A stretch of DNA of 64,000 bases from Glossina fuscipes (taxonomy: Eukaryota; Arthropoda; Insecta; Diptera; Glossinidae), in the NCBI RefSeq assembly GCF_014805625.2, contig NW_023998432.1, positions 5,092,414 through 5,156,413 of the forward strand, read 5' to 3'. The notes below the pieces were generated by a model. The model ran no database searches, was not told the origin of the DNA, and saw nothing but the letters and a program-made list of their open reading frames with translations. Positions 46,881 through 59,700 of the stretch are shown piece by piece. Within the stretch, counting starts at the first letter, position 1, and the number at the start of each line of letters is the position of its first letter. Position numbers and translations under genes: made by a program.

Positions 46881-48309
46881 CTACACTTTTACGATCAGGA
46901 GAGTGTTAATAACATACTAGGCAGGGACACAGAACGAGACACAAAAATTTTCCAAAATAAGGCTATTGAAAGGTTGTGGCCCTTGGTAGTAAACCAATAC
47001 CTTAAGGTAACCCCAAACAAAAAATATGCAAAGGGTCGTATTACGTGATTTTGACAGATAGTTCACATCGACGATAACGCAGTTAATGAACATTTCCGTC
47101 AATTACTTCATTGTATCACGAGGTGTATATGGCACGTTGGCATCTTGTTAAAGCCAAGTTTAAATTATATAATTCATGTAGCAGAAAATCAGTATTCATG
47201 TTTCCGTAGCGTTTGCCATTGCGAATAACTGCGGTGTTATTTTCATATTCCAAAATTAAATTTTCAACCAACAAATCGCACATGAAAGTTAATTTTTGTT
47301 CACACAAAGATCTTTTAGGAACACTATATGGATTCTCTTTACTCCAAAGGCATAATTTTCTTTATTTACGAAGCCATTTCACCAGAAATGACCTTGATCT
47401 CGCACCCAATGTTGCTCTGATCAGCTCATTATTTTTCTAATATATTTCAAAAATTTCTATATCCATTTTTTCGGGGAATTTGGCAAATAATACTGAACAC
47501 AAATATCGATTTTGGCAAGAAAAATGCTTAAGTAATGAAAATGCTGCTTCTTTAATTCATTGTAGTCGAATCGACTTCGTCCTGTCCGCTTCATCGGTGT
47601 TTGGATTTTCGGATGTTCAATTAGAAACATTGCTTGCGTTATAGAACTTTACCCTCAAATTATCGCTTTGTGCTCCTATGAAGTCGAATTAAGAAATTAG
47701 TTGAATCGGTTTATAAATCTTTTCATTAGCAGCTGAGACTTGGGAATGAAGAATTCCTCTTTTAAATTTTTTCCTTTCATTTTCTCATTACATTAACTCT
47801 TCGATCATGGCAACTATGTTCTTCTGCAGGTATTTTATGTTAAGGGATCATGTTTATGCTGCACTATTGTTGCGATTAGGCTGTAGAAATAATTAGCGAC
47901 ATATTTGGAGTGGAATAAAATTATTTAGTACAATCTCTGCGCTTATATAGCTTCCTACGTATATAACGTTGGTCATGCGCCTTAGGTTATTTTCGAAATG
48001 ATTTCAGTCGTTTTGTCTGTTGTAAGCAACCTGAAAGCAAAGTTATTCTTCAAATTTAATGTGAGACGTCCATAACCAGATTTTCTTCCCTTTTTCTTGG
48101 ATAGACGAGACATATTGTTTGAACTTTGCTATTAATTGTGGAATACAATACACACATATTTGTAGAGTGTATAGAAATTGTTCAAACTTATTACCAAAAC
48201 GACGAGTCCACGTTTAATGCAGGTGGGATGAAGCTTATATTTAATTAGATCACTTCGTAAATAAGGATTTATGTAATAAAAAGCGACTTTTACGTGCGAA
48301 AAATTGCGG
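46881..48309. other. Noncoding DNA
   Basis: No feature supported. Confidence 0.55.
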
Positions 48310-48660
48310 CTTGTGTGCTGGAATTGTCATTTATTAACATGAACATGGTATTGCAGTTACAATCAATGAAGAACGGTCCAGAAACATATTAATTGTTTTT
48401 TTACGGAATAAATGAGATGATTTCCACTTGGACAATATGTGGCTTGAACGAAATGGTCCAACTACAAAGATTGTATGATGTAGCTTTTTTAGATTTCCTG
48501 GTAAGGCGTTATGTTAGAGCATTGGCTTGCTCCAAAAAACCACGAACTGTCAATAATCCTATTCATGAAGATTATTCGTACTATTGGTAAAATAAAAACA
48601 GATTTATGTGGCAAAGTGACAAAAGTTCATGTTTCAAGATTGAATTTTACCGAAATCCAG
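48310..48660 (+). pseudogene. Tc1/mariner-superfamily transposase fossil (FFLWGYVK type)
   Basis: Plus-strand frames match the C-terminal half of the transposase family common in insects that has a DUF4817-type N-terminus. Seen in order: VTINEERSRNILIVFL (usual GNAVTVN-ERYREML--F), DNMWLERNGPTTKI (usual DDMWFQQDGATCHTA, so the catalytic QDG is lost), then FLDFLVRRYVRALACSKKPR (usual LDFFLWGYVKSLVYADKPQ). The tail past 48600 is too diverged to read. It is a fourth transposase lineage in the window. Stops and changed active-site residues make it dead. Confidence 0.65.
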
Positions 48661-49115
48661 ATGCGTTCATTTACATTAAATCGTTTTTAAGCGAACATGG
48701 CATAAACCACTATCTAAAATAAAGGAAAATTCGTGTTGATGTACTTGCAGTTTATTTTTTATTACGAATTAAAAAAAAAGACTTACTTGACGACCCTATA
48801 TTGAAAAGTTACAAAATTGTCATATTTTTTTCTTATTTTTATGCTTTTTTTTATTAAGAAACAACTTGTGGGTATGAAAGATAACTCTACAGCCGAATAT
48901 AATTTTCATACTTATTTTCGACATTTTTTCTTCGGTATTCCTTGTTGTTGCAATATCACTTTTTCTACAGGACCATTATGACCATATCCTTCGTAGTTGT
49001 GAAAAAGATGTATTCGATTCGTATCTATCTGCAAAATCTACAATTTGACATCGTGCGCTAACTAATTTAGCACTGGCTGTATGAGCACTTTGTCGTCTGT
49101 GGGCAATTACCGAAT

Positions 49116-49989
49116 CTTTTATACCCATCGTTTTTATCCTACAAAAGATTTAACAAAAACGAGAAAACTACTTTGTAATATTGGGTGGGCTAATGGTTTA
49201 CGCCATTGCAGGATATGCGGTGGAATTTTTATTGTGTGTCTTGTCTAGTTTTTGAATAATGATCAAAACACCCAGAGAGCAGAGCTTTTCTCAGTTTCTG
49301 CTGGGCTCTAGGCATGTTCTTTCATCGATTCGGCCCATTTTCAAATTTTTTTTTTTGCTGAATTTGAAGGCGACATCCGTATTTTTGCGAACGGAAAAAT
49401 GCTTACCACAGCTATTACACGGGCAGCTATTACAGACGGAAAAGTTGAGAGATGAAAAGACAGTCATTCTAGGTACATTCCGAATTTAGCACACACAAGA
49501 ATGTATATATTTAAGGGGCCCTTGAAAGCTTGCTTTGGGGCGCTATAAAAGTCTTGACGAAAAAAAAAAATGAAACTTTGGCATACTATAGTAACCGGTT
49601 GTCGTGGCCGATTATTTTGGTACACGTACTGCAGGATCCTCCATATAGTATAACTGCAAATTCTCATAATTTTGTCTGTTGTAGAGAATTTTATCTGTTG
49701 TAGAAATTTTTGTTCTTTTGAAAATAGACGTTTTCTAACTTTGACTTCCCTGCGGAGGTGTCGTTGGTCCGATTTGCCCCATGCTTCTGTCAAATTTTAA
49801 GGCTATAACTTAATTTTTGCAACCAGGAAAAAATTTATCACATATATGCTTATAGAAAAGTAGACGGGCATGCTTAAACGTGTTCGGAATTGGATATACT
49901 GATCAACGATATACATACTTTGTAGATCCTCTTTCTGAACTTTCTAACAGAATGAGTATAATCCTATCTTTCAGTGCAGGGTATAAAAA
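49116..49989 (+). repeat. Old dispersed repeat, most complete copy with matching ends
   Basis: Starts CTTTTATACCCATC (49116) and ends AGGGTATAAAAA (49978-49989), so the two ends are inverted matches of about 10 bp. Inside, it has two passes over parts of the family: 'tttttgaataatgatcaaaacacc' and 'attacagacggaaa', then 'cttgaaagcttgctttggggc', 'ctgcaaattctcataattttg' and 'tagacgggcatgcttaaacg'. It could be a nonautonomous DNA element or two nested copies. Confidence 0.6.
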
Positions 49990-52230
49990 TTGAGAAAACG
50001 AGAAGTATGCGATGTGGGTGTGTGTGTGTCGGAGGATATGGCAAACTAAGATAGGAATAAAATCATTGCCAATATTTCGAATTTTGCAATAATAGTAAAA
50101 AGAAATAAGCAGTAGTAGAAAGAAATCGTATATGCTTATAATTTCCGGATTGCGATGTCCTTTTTGAAAATGCAAATTTGAAAAACAAAGGAAACCATTT
50201 TTTTTTTGCCCAATAAATGCGAAGGTACTGGGCTTGAAAAAGAAACCTTTTGACGAAAATGTGAAAGAGTAGGAAGAAACAAGAGAACACTTCAATGTAT
50301 TGTTAAAATACTCTGGAAAGCATTTGTGTTTTCTTTAGTTTAACTGAAAAAATAATCAACTTCGACTTCTTTAAATTAAAAAGGCATAAGTTCATCGCGA
50401 ATGGAGACTACACAGTACTGAGTTCATCAGTTGTTTCCCTTAGCTCCAGTAAATATTCGATATGAATTTTACATAGAAGCTTGTTATGGGCTTATTAAAT
50501 TAATTAAATAAAAAATTTATAAAAGAATATTCAAATTTCCGATTTTTTTAGTTTTCATCTTTTATGGAATCTTTGTGATACGTTTTAGTGTCTCCATGGT
50601 CCAGAAATATGCGACGATGAAATTCACATTAATAGGAACCATGCGAAAGTTTTCCATTTTCGCATTCACACCTAACATAATAGCAAACATAATTAACTCT
50701 TAGGTAAGGTAGCGAAAATTATAGCCCTAGACGAATCTTGTAAATCCATTAAGTTTAAGCGCTTTTTGTGATAGTTGGATTAAGACGACTTTTTGTATAC
50801 AAATTTTTATCTTTTAGACAGTTTGTACAAGGAACAAGATTGATGAAAATATTTTAAAATACATTTTGAAGTGGTTGTATGTGTGTATGTACGCCTATTT
50901 GACCTACATAACGCCATTTTCAAGTAGAAAGTCCAAGGGGCAGTTTCAGAGTTGCTGTATCTGCGAGTCGTATACCAAAGTATCGGAACACACGGACACA
51001 AGAAATTAAGTTTCAAAAGCTCACATTAATTAAGAGCTTCTATGGTCTTTACCAAACCTCTAATTGGCTGGTTTTGGAAACGAAATACCGAAGCCGATAT
51101 GCGCCCATGTATCGGCGATCGGTATACCGTCTACAGAATAAATAGCGAAATAATTAGATTTCACTCGACATAATTTACCCTTTGTCTTAATTCTCGCCAT
51201 TCAGTGAATATCCTCTTGACCTTTTTTTTATTTTGATTTTAATGATAATTTTTGCTGCTGCTGTTAAATTGTAATTTAAAACCAAATTTTATTTCTAAAC
51301 GTATATGCAAAGTTGCAGCGAAAGTATGCTAACTATTATGAAAAGACGAGAATGTAAAACTCTGAATAGTAGCTATACGATTAGCTTGACAATTTTAATT
51401 TTCCAGAGCAACTAATGTACGGAAAATTTACACGAAATTGAGTAAACTGTACAGTAAGAAGACACTTTAATGGTGACAATATTAAAGCTTTGGTAGACGC
51501 CTGGTCATGGGTGATGGGAAACAAATTCAATAATCAAATTAAGAAGTTCCGATGTACTTTTTAAATGTTAAGAAAGATTTTCTCTGGAACGGCTACTAAG
51601 GACAAGTAGAAAACAGGCTCTTACGAAGTAACAGGAAAATCCAAAAATTTTACAAGAATATTTTTATATCAACAATTATTTGCAATATTCAGAAACATGC
51701 CTAGTGGTCTGAAATGGAAATATTTAAACATTTTTAATGCTATAGAATTCAATCATGTTCGCTAGATTGTCCGCTCACAAAAACAATATAAAGAATTGTT
51801 TTAATCTAATGTAATTACGTATATGCGAGCTTAGGAAAAAATTGGATGACCTGGTTAAAATAGCGTTCTTATGTCCAAATTTTTATGGAAGAATCAAAAA
51901 TCTGCTGCCTTTTGCTGTTGCGGTTTTCGACTATCAAGAATAATTTTTGGCGGCTTTTTTATCTTTTTTGGTGTAGAAACCACTTTCGGACCGCACACTA
52001 CTTTCGGTATAATCACTAAATCGCTGATAAGTGGCTATTTTCGGAGCAGAAGGCATAACATTTTTCAAGCCAGTGCTGAGTTTGAAATTCGGATTGTTGT
52101 TCTGAAAATAACACAAGCAGTTTCATGGAACATTGAGATGACGTTTTGATAAGTGTCGTATACGAATGAGCGTGTCTTAAATATAATTACAATTTTTTTC
52201 CTAGAGATAGCATTTAAGTGTTATGTAGTC

Positions 52231-52265
<35 letters not shown>

Positions 52266-53167
52266 CTCTCTAAATCACTCTCAAGCAATCTATCCATCTA
52301 CATCTCTCTTTTCCTCGATTGTTGTTTCTGGCTTAATTATCAATAATGAAAGTGTCTTAAACCGAAATTATGGACAACTTTTAAAATGAAAGTAGCAAAC
52401 CCGGCCAGAGAAGAAAAAGATATAATAATAACCGGAAGAGGAAACCAGAGAGAAATTCTTAGTTAGCGAAAGACTCAATTACAAGAAAAATATTATCATT
52501 TACTCTTATTTATATCGAGCCAGGCCATGCAACAGTTTTCGAAGTCTTTTTCGATAAATTTGGTATTAAGCTAAGATAAATAAATTTAAACATATGTTTA
52601 ATTTAAGAAAAACGAGAAAAGGAGCCGCGGATTATGAAACATGCGTTCTCTTCTTTAAGTAAATGAAGCCAAATAAATTACGAGACTTATAAAATTTTAA
52701 TATACTGAAAACGTCGTTTGGTGCAGCGACCTCATTTTATGCATCATTTCGTTAAAATGTCGTTACAAAAGTTTATTTCGAATATCTGATATTGACGTAT
52801 CAGTACAAGAAAAGCTAATAAGAACAGCATTATTCTATAAATAACTCATTTTTAATACCTATGGATTTTTTGGAGGTTTTCAAAAATGCAATTTTATGTC
52901 TATCACTCGGTCACCAATAGTGAACAAGAGTTGTGTTTGTTATTCTATTTGTAATAGTTTGAAAGTTGTCGCAAAGAATCGATAAGTTATATGCTCTTTG
53001 GTTAGTGCGCTATTTCGAAACAATTTCATCTGTATTTATTTTGCCACAATTTATATTGCTAAAATTCTTTATATCGCAAAAATTGAGATCCATATCTCAA
53101 ATTCAACATATTCATTTTGTCGATGAAGTTTTACAAATAACAAAATTTTAGTCGCCTCTGGCCGATT
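49990..53167. other. Noncoding DNA
   Basis: Only the TC microsatellite is clear. Frames here are composition-driven. Confidence 0.55.
52229..52270. repeat. (TC)n and (TTTC)n microsatellite
   Basis: About ten TC units followed by four TTTC units, then TC again. Confidence 0.92.
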
Positions 53168-53560
53168 CTTTTATATCCAGCGGCATATTCTGAAAAGAAA
53201 CAAAAAAAAAAAAATATTTCGATACTCTGTACAAAGTGCATACTTTGTACGTGAAAATTTTTATTGCTTTATCTGTCGTAATTTATCAGTAATGAGCAAG
53301 ATCTTTAAATTTTTTGTTGCTTAAAATTGTTCCCAGATTGGTTCGCTAATTTGGCCTATATACTATTTCTTGCGAACAAGAACTTCCAATGTTTATGCCA
53401 AATTTTAAGGCGCTATTTTCAGTTTTGCGACCAAGACAATATTTACCACGGATATTCATGCACAAGGACAAACGGACAGGCTTAAATCTATACAGAATTT
53501 GAAATACTGATCAAAAACATATATTTTTTGCTTTATTTATTGTCACCATATTTTTTATAC
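53168..53560 (+). repeat. Old dispersed repeat, copy with left end
   Basis: Begins CTTTTATATCCAGCGGC, then 'atttatcagtaatgagcaagat', 'ttccaatgtttatgccaaatttta', 'ttttgcgaccaag', 'ggacaaacggacaggcttaaat' and 'gaaatactgatcaaaaacatatat', in family order. Confidence 0.62.
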
Positions 53561-56500
53561 AAATTAACAGAGTTTAAGATAACCGGATAACTTAGTTCAT
53601 ATATGTCTGTATTAAAAGCCCTATTCCACTTGAGATTTGCACCCACCATCATTAAATTGTTAATCGCGATTTTTTATCCAATTGTCTATACCCACTCATT
53701 GCATATGCATTACTACAAAGTATCGAAACTTAATTTTTTCTGAATTTTTTTTTAAGATATACGTAGAAAATTCGACTAAACCGGAATGTAATTTTCTTAA
53801 CTTTTTTTTCCTAAATCGCTTCCATGGATTCATTTTCAAGTGAATTATTGAAAAAGGGAAATTAAATATATATACAGAGCATAACTTTAACTGCGGTCCT
53901 GAACAAACGCGTTTAGTGCAGCAAATTCGAGGAAAGTTAGTAAAGCAAGGGAAATATAGGGCCGATTCACATGATCTGATATCATATTGCGTTAAGTGAG
54001 AACTTTCGTCACTTTTGAATTTTTCAATGGCTGCTAAATGAAGTGATGAAAGTTGTTTTTAATTGGATGAATGAATAATCAAGATTTCGAATTAATGCAC
54101 GAAATTCGCTGAGTTCAGTACGATTACGTTGCACCTCCAGTTCCACGAATCTAGAGGTTATCTAGAGGAGTATAAAAAATGCGAGATGGTGAAATTGGAT
54201 GACCAGGTGTAAATAATAAATGTCGAATACTGTATAAATATGAATTAGAAGGAACGTCGCGAATAACCGTAAAAAAGTTTTTTTTTGAGATTTTCTGTTT
54301 TGGATAGCAGGAAACGTAGCAGAATAGTAATATTTGGTGAAGTTATTAGGCGTACTCTTAAATATTAAAGAAAAGTATGAAAGTAAAAGTAATTGCCAAC
54401 ACCGGAGTCATCGTTCCGATCGATCAATTTAACAACGTCTGCGATAGCCAGTGTAACATGTCCAAATTTGGATTAAAAAAATTTTTGTTTGTGTGATTGG
54501 TATGCTTTGGGATCAAAGGTCAATTTTTGTCAAAGAACATTACATGTTTTATTAATAAAAATGTTTAGATTAACTTTTCGAAAAAATCTTGTTTTTTCTA
54601 AAGAGAGTATTATTTTAAAGATATTGTAAAGTTATGCCGCGTACCGTTTTCAAAATTCGCACTTTAAGAAAAAAAAATGTTCCAAAAATCAACACTTCCG
54701 ACCGTTTAAAATTTTACCACTTCCACAATTGTTTTTTACGTCATACTTGACCATTTATGTTATATTTAAATAATTATTTGGGGATTTAAGACGATTAAAA
54801 AGGAATTGAAGTTCTCCACGATTTACGGTGGTGTTGTTTCTTCCTTCTTAATCTACAAAAACAGAAATTTTGATAAAAATTAAGGTGAAAAATCTTACTC
54901 GTTTGAAAACGATTTTTGAACACTCATAACTTAAGACAAATATAAAAAATTTCATTAGAGTAACCCAATTTAGATTTCCATCGAAAATGTTAGAAAAAGT
55001 TTTTGAAGATAATACCCGAAAAAATTATATATATATTTGACTTATTTAATTCACACCCGCCTTTGGTCTTAACGTTCTAGCGTTAAGGACTTGTTGCTAT
55101 CTATCTGTTGCTGTCAATTTCTACGAAAATGCGTCAGTTCGGCGGACAATTTGGCGCATCGTTATGGTCACAATAATAAATACAAGAATCTAAAACTTGG
55201 CACAAACATTCTTGATTTATTAAAAATCGAAGTTAAAAAAAACACATTCATGCTTATAATGTAGAAGAAACTGAGACAACCTCCGAAAACACCGAGAAGC
55301 TTTTCAAATTTTTGTATAGCTTTTAACCCAATGAGGATATTTCTGATGAATTATTATAGAGGTGTTCACAACGAATGAATAACTTGAAGACAACTCTTTT
55401 CGGATTGATTAAACTGCATAGTTAAGTGATGACGTTATTAGAACAACTTTATCGGACCTGTTCAAGCAGAGGGAAAATTTGAGAAAGTTCAGAATAGAGA
55501 GAGCATAGATTATTGGAAAGAGATAAAGATAAGATTATTGGTTTCATTAGCAGCAGGAAGTCGTTTATGTTCTTTATGGCGTGTTAGATACTTGTGTTGA
55601 ATGCAGAGGCATGCAAAGGTGCATAATCTGAACTGCAAAATTAGCTATCGAACAATCGAACTTTTTTCTGTTCGCATTTCGACGCTGTATTGTGAAAGTA
55701 CCGTTATGAGATGATATATTAGTTAAGCGCTGTCTTACTTACAAATAGTCCACACCACAAGGATACCTTGGATCACCTTCACTATAATTTTAAGGCCTAG
55801 CAGTTATCCTAAACCAATTTGTACATTTAAATACGATAGCTTCGAAAACGGACGACTATTTGAATTTGAAAGAATTGATGTCGTGATTTTAGCCGCAAGC
55901 AGTGCTTACTTTGGGATCGGGGGTCGAAGATCGTTGTCCAAACATTAAGCACTTCCTACACAAGATAGGATTGTATTTTTTTCTAGAAGGTTTTCGTCAA
56001 TAAAATTTAGTGCCACAAAGAGAACGGATTTGGTCAATTTTAATTTTCTGGATTTGATTTCCATGAAATTTAACTGCTTATAAAACGTCATTAGAATCCC
56101 TAACCGTTTAGTGGTAATATCTTTAATATTTTTAATTTCATTAATAAATTTATCTTTTCATTCTGCAATTATTCCCCAATGGCGAGCTAAAGCAATCAAA
56201 AAAGTCAACAATTGTTAGATGAACTAATAACTCACAATGTCATGCATATGAAACTCATTATGTTCATTAGTTTTTGAACAACTTCCACGCGCTTATTCAT
56301 CTAGTCAGAAAAAATTTTCATATCAATGGAGACACGTTGAAATTTGTATTCCTTATCAATAGCTCCGAGTACATCAGTTAATGGATGTGAGCTGTCCACC
56401 ATAATAGGGGCAATTCTATCCCGATTTTTATGTATATGATTCTGCTACTAGGACGACGCTCACATCATTATTGTCGATGTGATTACAAAGCTGCTCCTGT

Positions 56501-59257
56501 TGTTTATTTTTAATTGTTTAAGCGTAGCATAAAAAGGCTGACATATCTCGGTTTACCTATGAAAATTGTATTCCTAGTTTTGAGACCACGTGTGCACGAG
56601 TGTGACAAAAGCTCGTTATAGAAAGTTTGAATATTTAATATGACTTTTAACTTTGAATATTTTGTCACTTGCGGAATTTTATAAAGTTTTGTGAAAAAGT
56701 GCTTAAAATATCGCACATATACGTACAAGTTGAGAAATCAGCTGTCACTTGTGTCTGAACTGTGTTGATGCTCTCAGAGGACTTCGGGTTGTATTTTTTT
56801 TTAATTTTTCAAAATGAATGAAATGAACGATTGAGATTTGGTTTTTCAAAACAATTCCAAAATATCATTATAGGGCGTACAAAACGGTCGATGAAGAAAG
56901 TGATGAATATTGATTAAAAATAGTTATATTTTAAAAGTTTTTCGGCGTCTATTTTGAAACGCTATGCCCCATTATCTGATAAGGGGATATAATAACACGA
57001 ATTAAGTTAGAAAAGGGGAAAAAATTGAATGATCCATAAATGTCTAATAGTTAATTGGTGAAGAAATTGCGTCTACACGTTTTCTTTTTTTTTAATTTCT
57101 TAATGATTTCATGGCTGGGAAAAATTTTAATCAAAGCTTTGAAAAGAAATGAAATAAGATTTATGTAGACGGCTTTGCATTTAATGTTTCTGCGTACACT
57201 ATAGGCGCCATGCGACATGTGCAAATGAAGTAAGATGTAAGTTATGCTCATACATCATTACTCTGATCACCAGATATATACTTTCCATTCAGTAGTTTCG
57301 TTTTACAAAGCTGCCTAACCGCATATGCATCACACGAAGAGTGTCTTGTTGCTTGTTGTCTTGCTTCTATTGGTTGGCATTACTGTTCTTTTGGCTGAAT
57401 ACGTAAGCAATTTGCATAATTACTCTTTTTTGGCAATAGTAAAGTTTCATTTTTGGCAGCAACTCGCTTGTCTTTTTTTACCCTTAATGTTCAATGTATG
57501 CTTGTACAAATTTTTAATAAAATGGATAAGAATTTAATTTTAAATAAATTTGTCATTGAATGTGTAGTTATTTATAATATGTACTTAAAATTTTAATTTA
57601 TTTCTTTTCTCCTACTTACTACACATGTCTATGCATGTATTTATTTCCCTGAATAAACCTTGTTATAAAAGACAAATATTCTTTAGCTAACATGAACTAA
57701 CTCTGATATATTAAGACATTTTTTATTTTTTCTGTTAAACTGTATAAAGGTACTTCTCGTTCACTTATGACTTATATGTAATTTGTTCGTCCTCTAAATT
57801 CTGTTTTTACATATGAAATAACAGTGTTAGCAACAACAAAAGCAAGACCGACTGCTACTATAATACAGAAATTTGCTAGCATATGCAAATGTGTAGTTCC
57901 GTTGGCTTAAAAAATCATTTGAAATCAAGGTTGGCTTTCCAAGTCGTCACATTTTTTCTCTATTTGCATCTGCAGCGGTTTTTATATTGTTGTTGTTGGT
58001 ATATTTTCGAATTTTCCCTTTTTCTTAGTGAAAAGAGACACGTAACCGTCACACCATAGCATTCATTATCATCATTATTATCGCCATCATCGTCATCGCG
58101 ATCATCATCAACATTTGTATTGTGTTTTTATTTTAAGTGTTTAGGTACCTAGTTTTAGGTGCCTCTTTAATCTGTTATACGTTAGACGTATAAATATATA
58201 TATATACGTTTGCATAGAAATATATGTTATACTCTGTATAGTCTCTACACACCCTAATGCTGTTATGTAAAGGGTATATGCAGTACCGGACGATGTATTC
58301 ATCGTGTACGCTCTGTTATTGTTATTATTATTTTCTACTTCGGTATGGTGTTTTTTTTATTTTTATTGTTCGTAACTTTTCTTTTTATACAAGTTCTTTA
58401 CATTTAGCATAAAAAAGATTGAGAGTGACACTGATGAAGTGTCATTGTTGTTATTAGTGCTGTCTTTAATCTTATTGTAGTTGTTCTTGTTGCTGTTATG
58501 GCTTTGTTGTTATATTACCTTTGTCTGTTCTATTTGAATTTGTAAGCATGCATTCAATTGCTTGGGTGTTAGTTTGACATACCGTTGTGTAGAGAGTATA
58601 GCGTAGGCAGCTTAGCCAAAACCAGAATTTGTTCTTATAAATCTTCTTAAATTAAGCATTTCATGGAAAATCATATGCCAATTTTGGTTTTTCCATCTAG
58701 CAATGCAGAAAGAGGTGATGTCCCGGTTTTGTCATATCATTTGTAGCCCAAAATTGTATGAAGAGGATTTTATAGTGACAGAGCATGCCACGAGGTAGCA
58801 AGAAAGTAGTAAAATTTGACACCTCGTTTTCTTCTATGTACTCAGAAGCATTTTCATATCAAGTTTTCTCTTAATCAAAGAAGAGTTGGTTTTTTACGAT
58901 TTTTTAAATTATTTACTTTTGGTAATTACGTGCCACCACGAATTATTACTTAAAAGCTGCTGCCGCTTAAAGAAAGCCTTACAAAATCGACCGTAGGTCA
59001 GATAAAAATTATAATAGAAAAAAAAATATAATAAACATCGTTATTTAAGATTCCCGGGTTCTTGAGTATTGCTATAACTGCCGCATTTTAATGAAAATTG
59101 CTCAGTGTGATGAAAAAAATAGCATTGATCACAAATTTTTATTGTCAGGACATCAATTCTTACCAAACGATCGCAATTTTGGAGCGGTAGAACCAATTTC
59201 TTGTATATCCTCCAGGAATACTGACATTTTTTACAAATGAATAAATATTTACATAAT
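53561..59257. other. AT-rich noncoding DNA
   Basis: Includes a small inverted repeat at 55066-55090 (TTAACG and CGTTAA around TTCTAG) and the ATC repeat at 58061. No gene was recognised. Confidence 0.55.
58061..58112. repeat. Imperfect ATC simple repeat
   Basis: ATC and ATT units interrupted by GCC and GTC. Confidence 0.8.
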
Positions 59258-59700
59258 TTTTATATCCACCACTGTAAGATGTGGGTATACTCATTTTGTT
59301 TTTTTTTCCAAAATATATGTAAAAACCAGAAGGAGGCTTCAGAGACCCTATAAAATATATATATTCTTGATCACCTTAAAATTTTGAATTGTCATGTCTG
59401 TCCGTCTGTGCGGCTGTGTGTTTGTGTGATGTTTGTTATTCCTGGTCGCAAAAAAAAAAAAATATCGAATTTCAAATTTGATAGAAACATTTTGCACGTA
59501 TTAAAAATGGGCCAAATTACCTAGAGCAGAAGCCCGCGGTGGAGCATAAATTGAAAAACTCCGTTTTTCTTAACAAAAATTTCGGGTTTTTGCTCGTTAT
59601 TCAGAAATCATAAAATTTAGGAGCTGAAATTTTCCATTTCCAATTTTTTTGCTTTACGAGACACTGTACTCTCTAGGTCCAAAAATGGAATCAATCGGCC
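59258..59700 (-). repeat. Old dispersed repeat, inverted copy
   Basis: Read on the plus strand it contains 'ttatatccaccactgtaagatgtgggtatac', 'accctataaaatatatatattcttgatcacc', 'gtctgtccgtctgtgcggc', 'cctggtcgcaaaaa', 'aatgggccaaatt' and 'gtttttgctcgttattcagaaatcataaa'. These are the reverse complements of the family blocks. The 'attcttgatca...gtctgtccgtctg' combination is common in calyptrate fly genomes. Confidence 0.65.

Noticed and set aside
49903..50295. 130-codon minus-strand frame
   Set aside because: Phe- and Ser-rich translation of A-rich DNA, partly over the end of a dispersed repeat. No domain.
55066..55090. Small inverted repeat TTAACG-TTCTAG-CGTTAA
   Set aside because: A stem this short is expected by chance in 64 kb, and nothing nearby gives it a role.
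58785..58872. Peptide MPRGSKKVVKFD as the next Adar dsRBD exon (compare GRSKKVARIE)
   Set aside because: Only a few residues agree, the expected DGQKYLGQG strand is missing before it, and no acceptor or donor fits.
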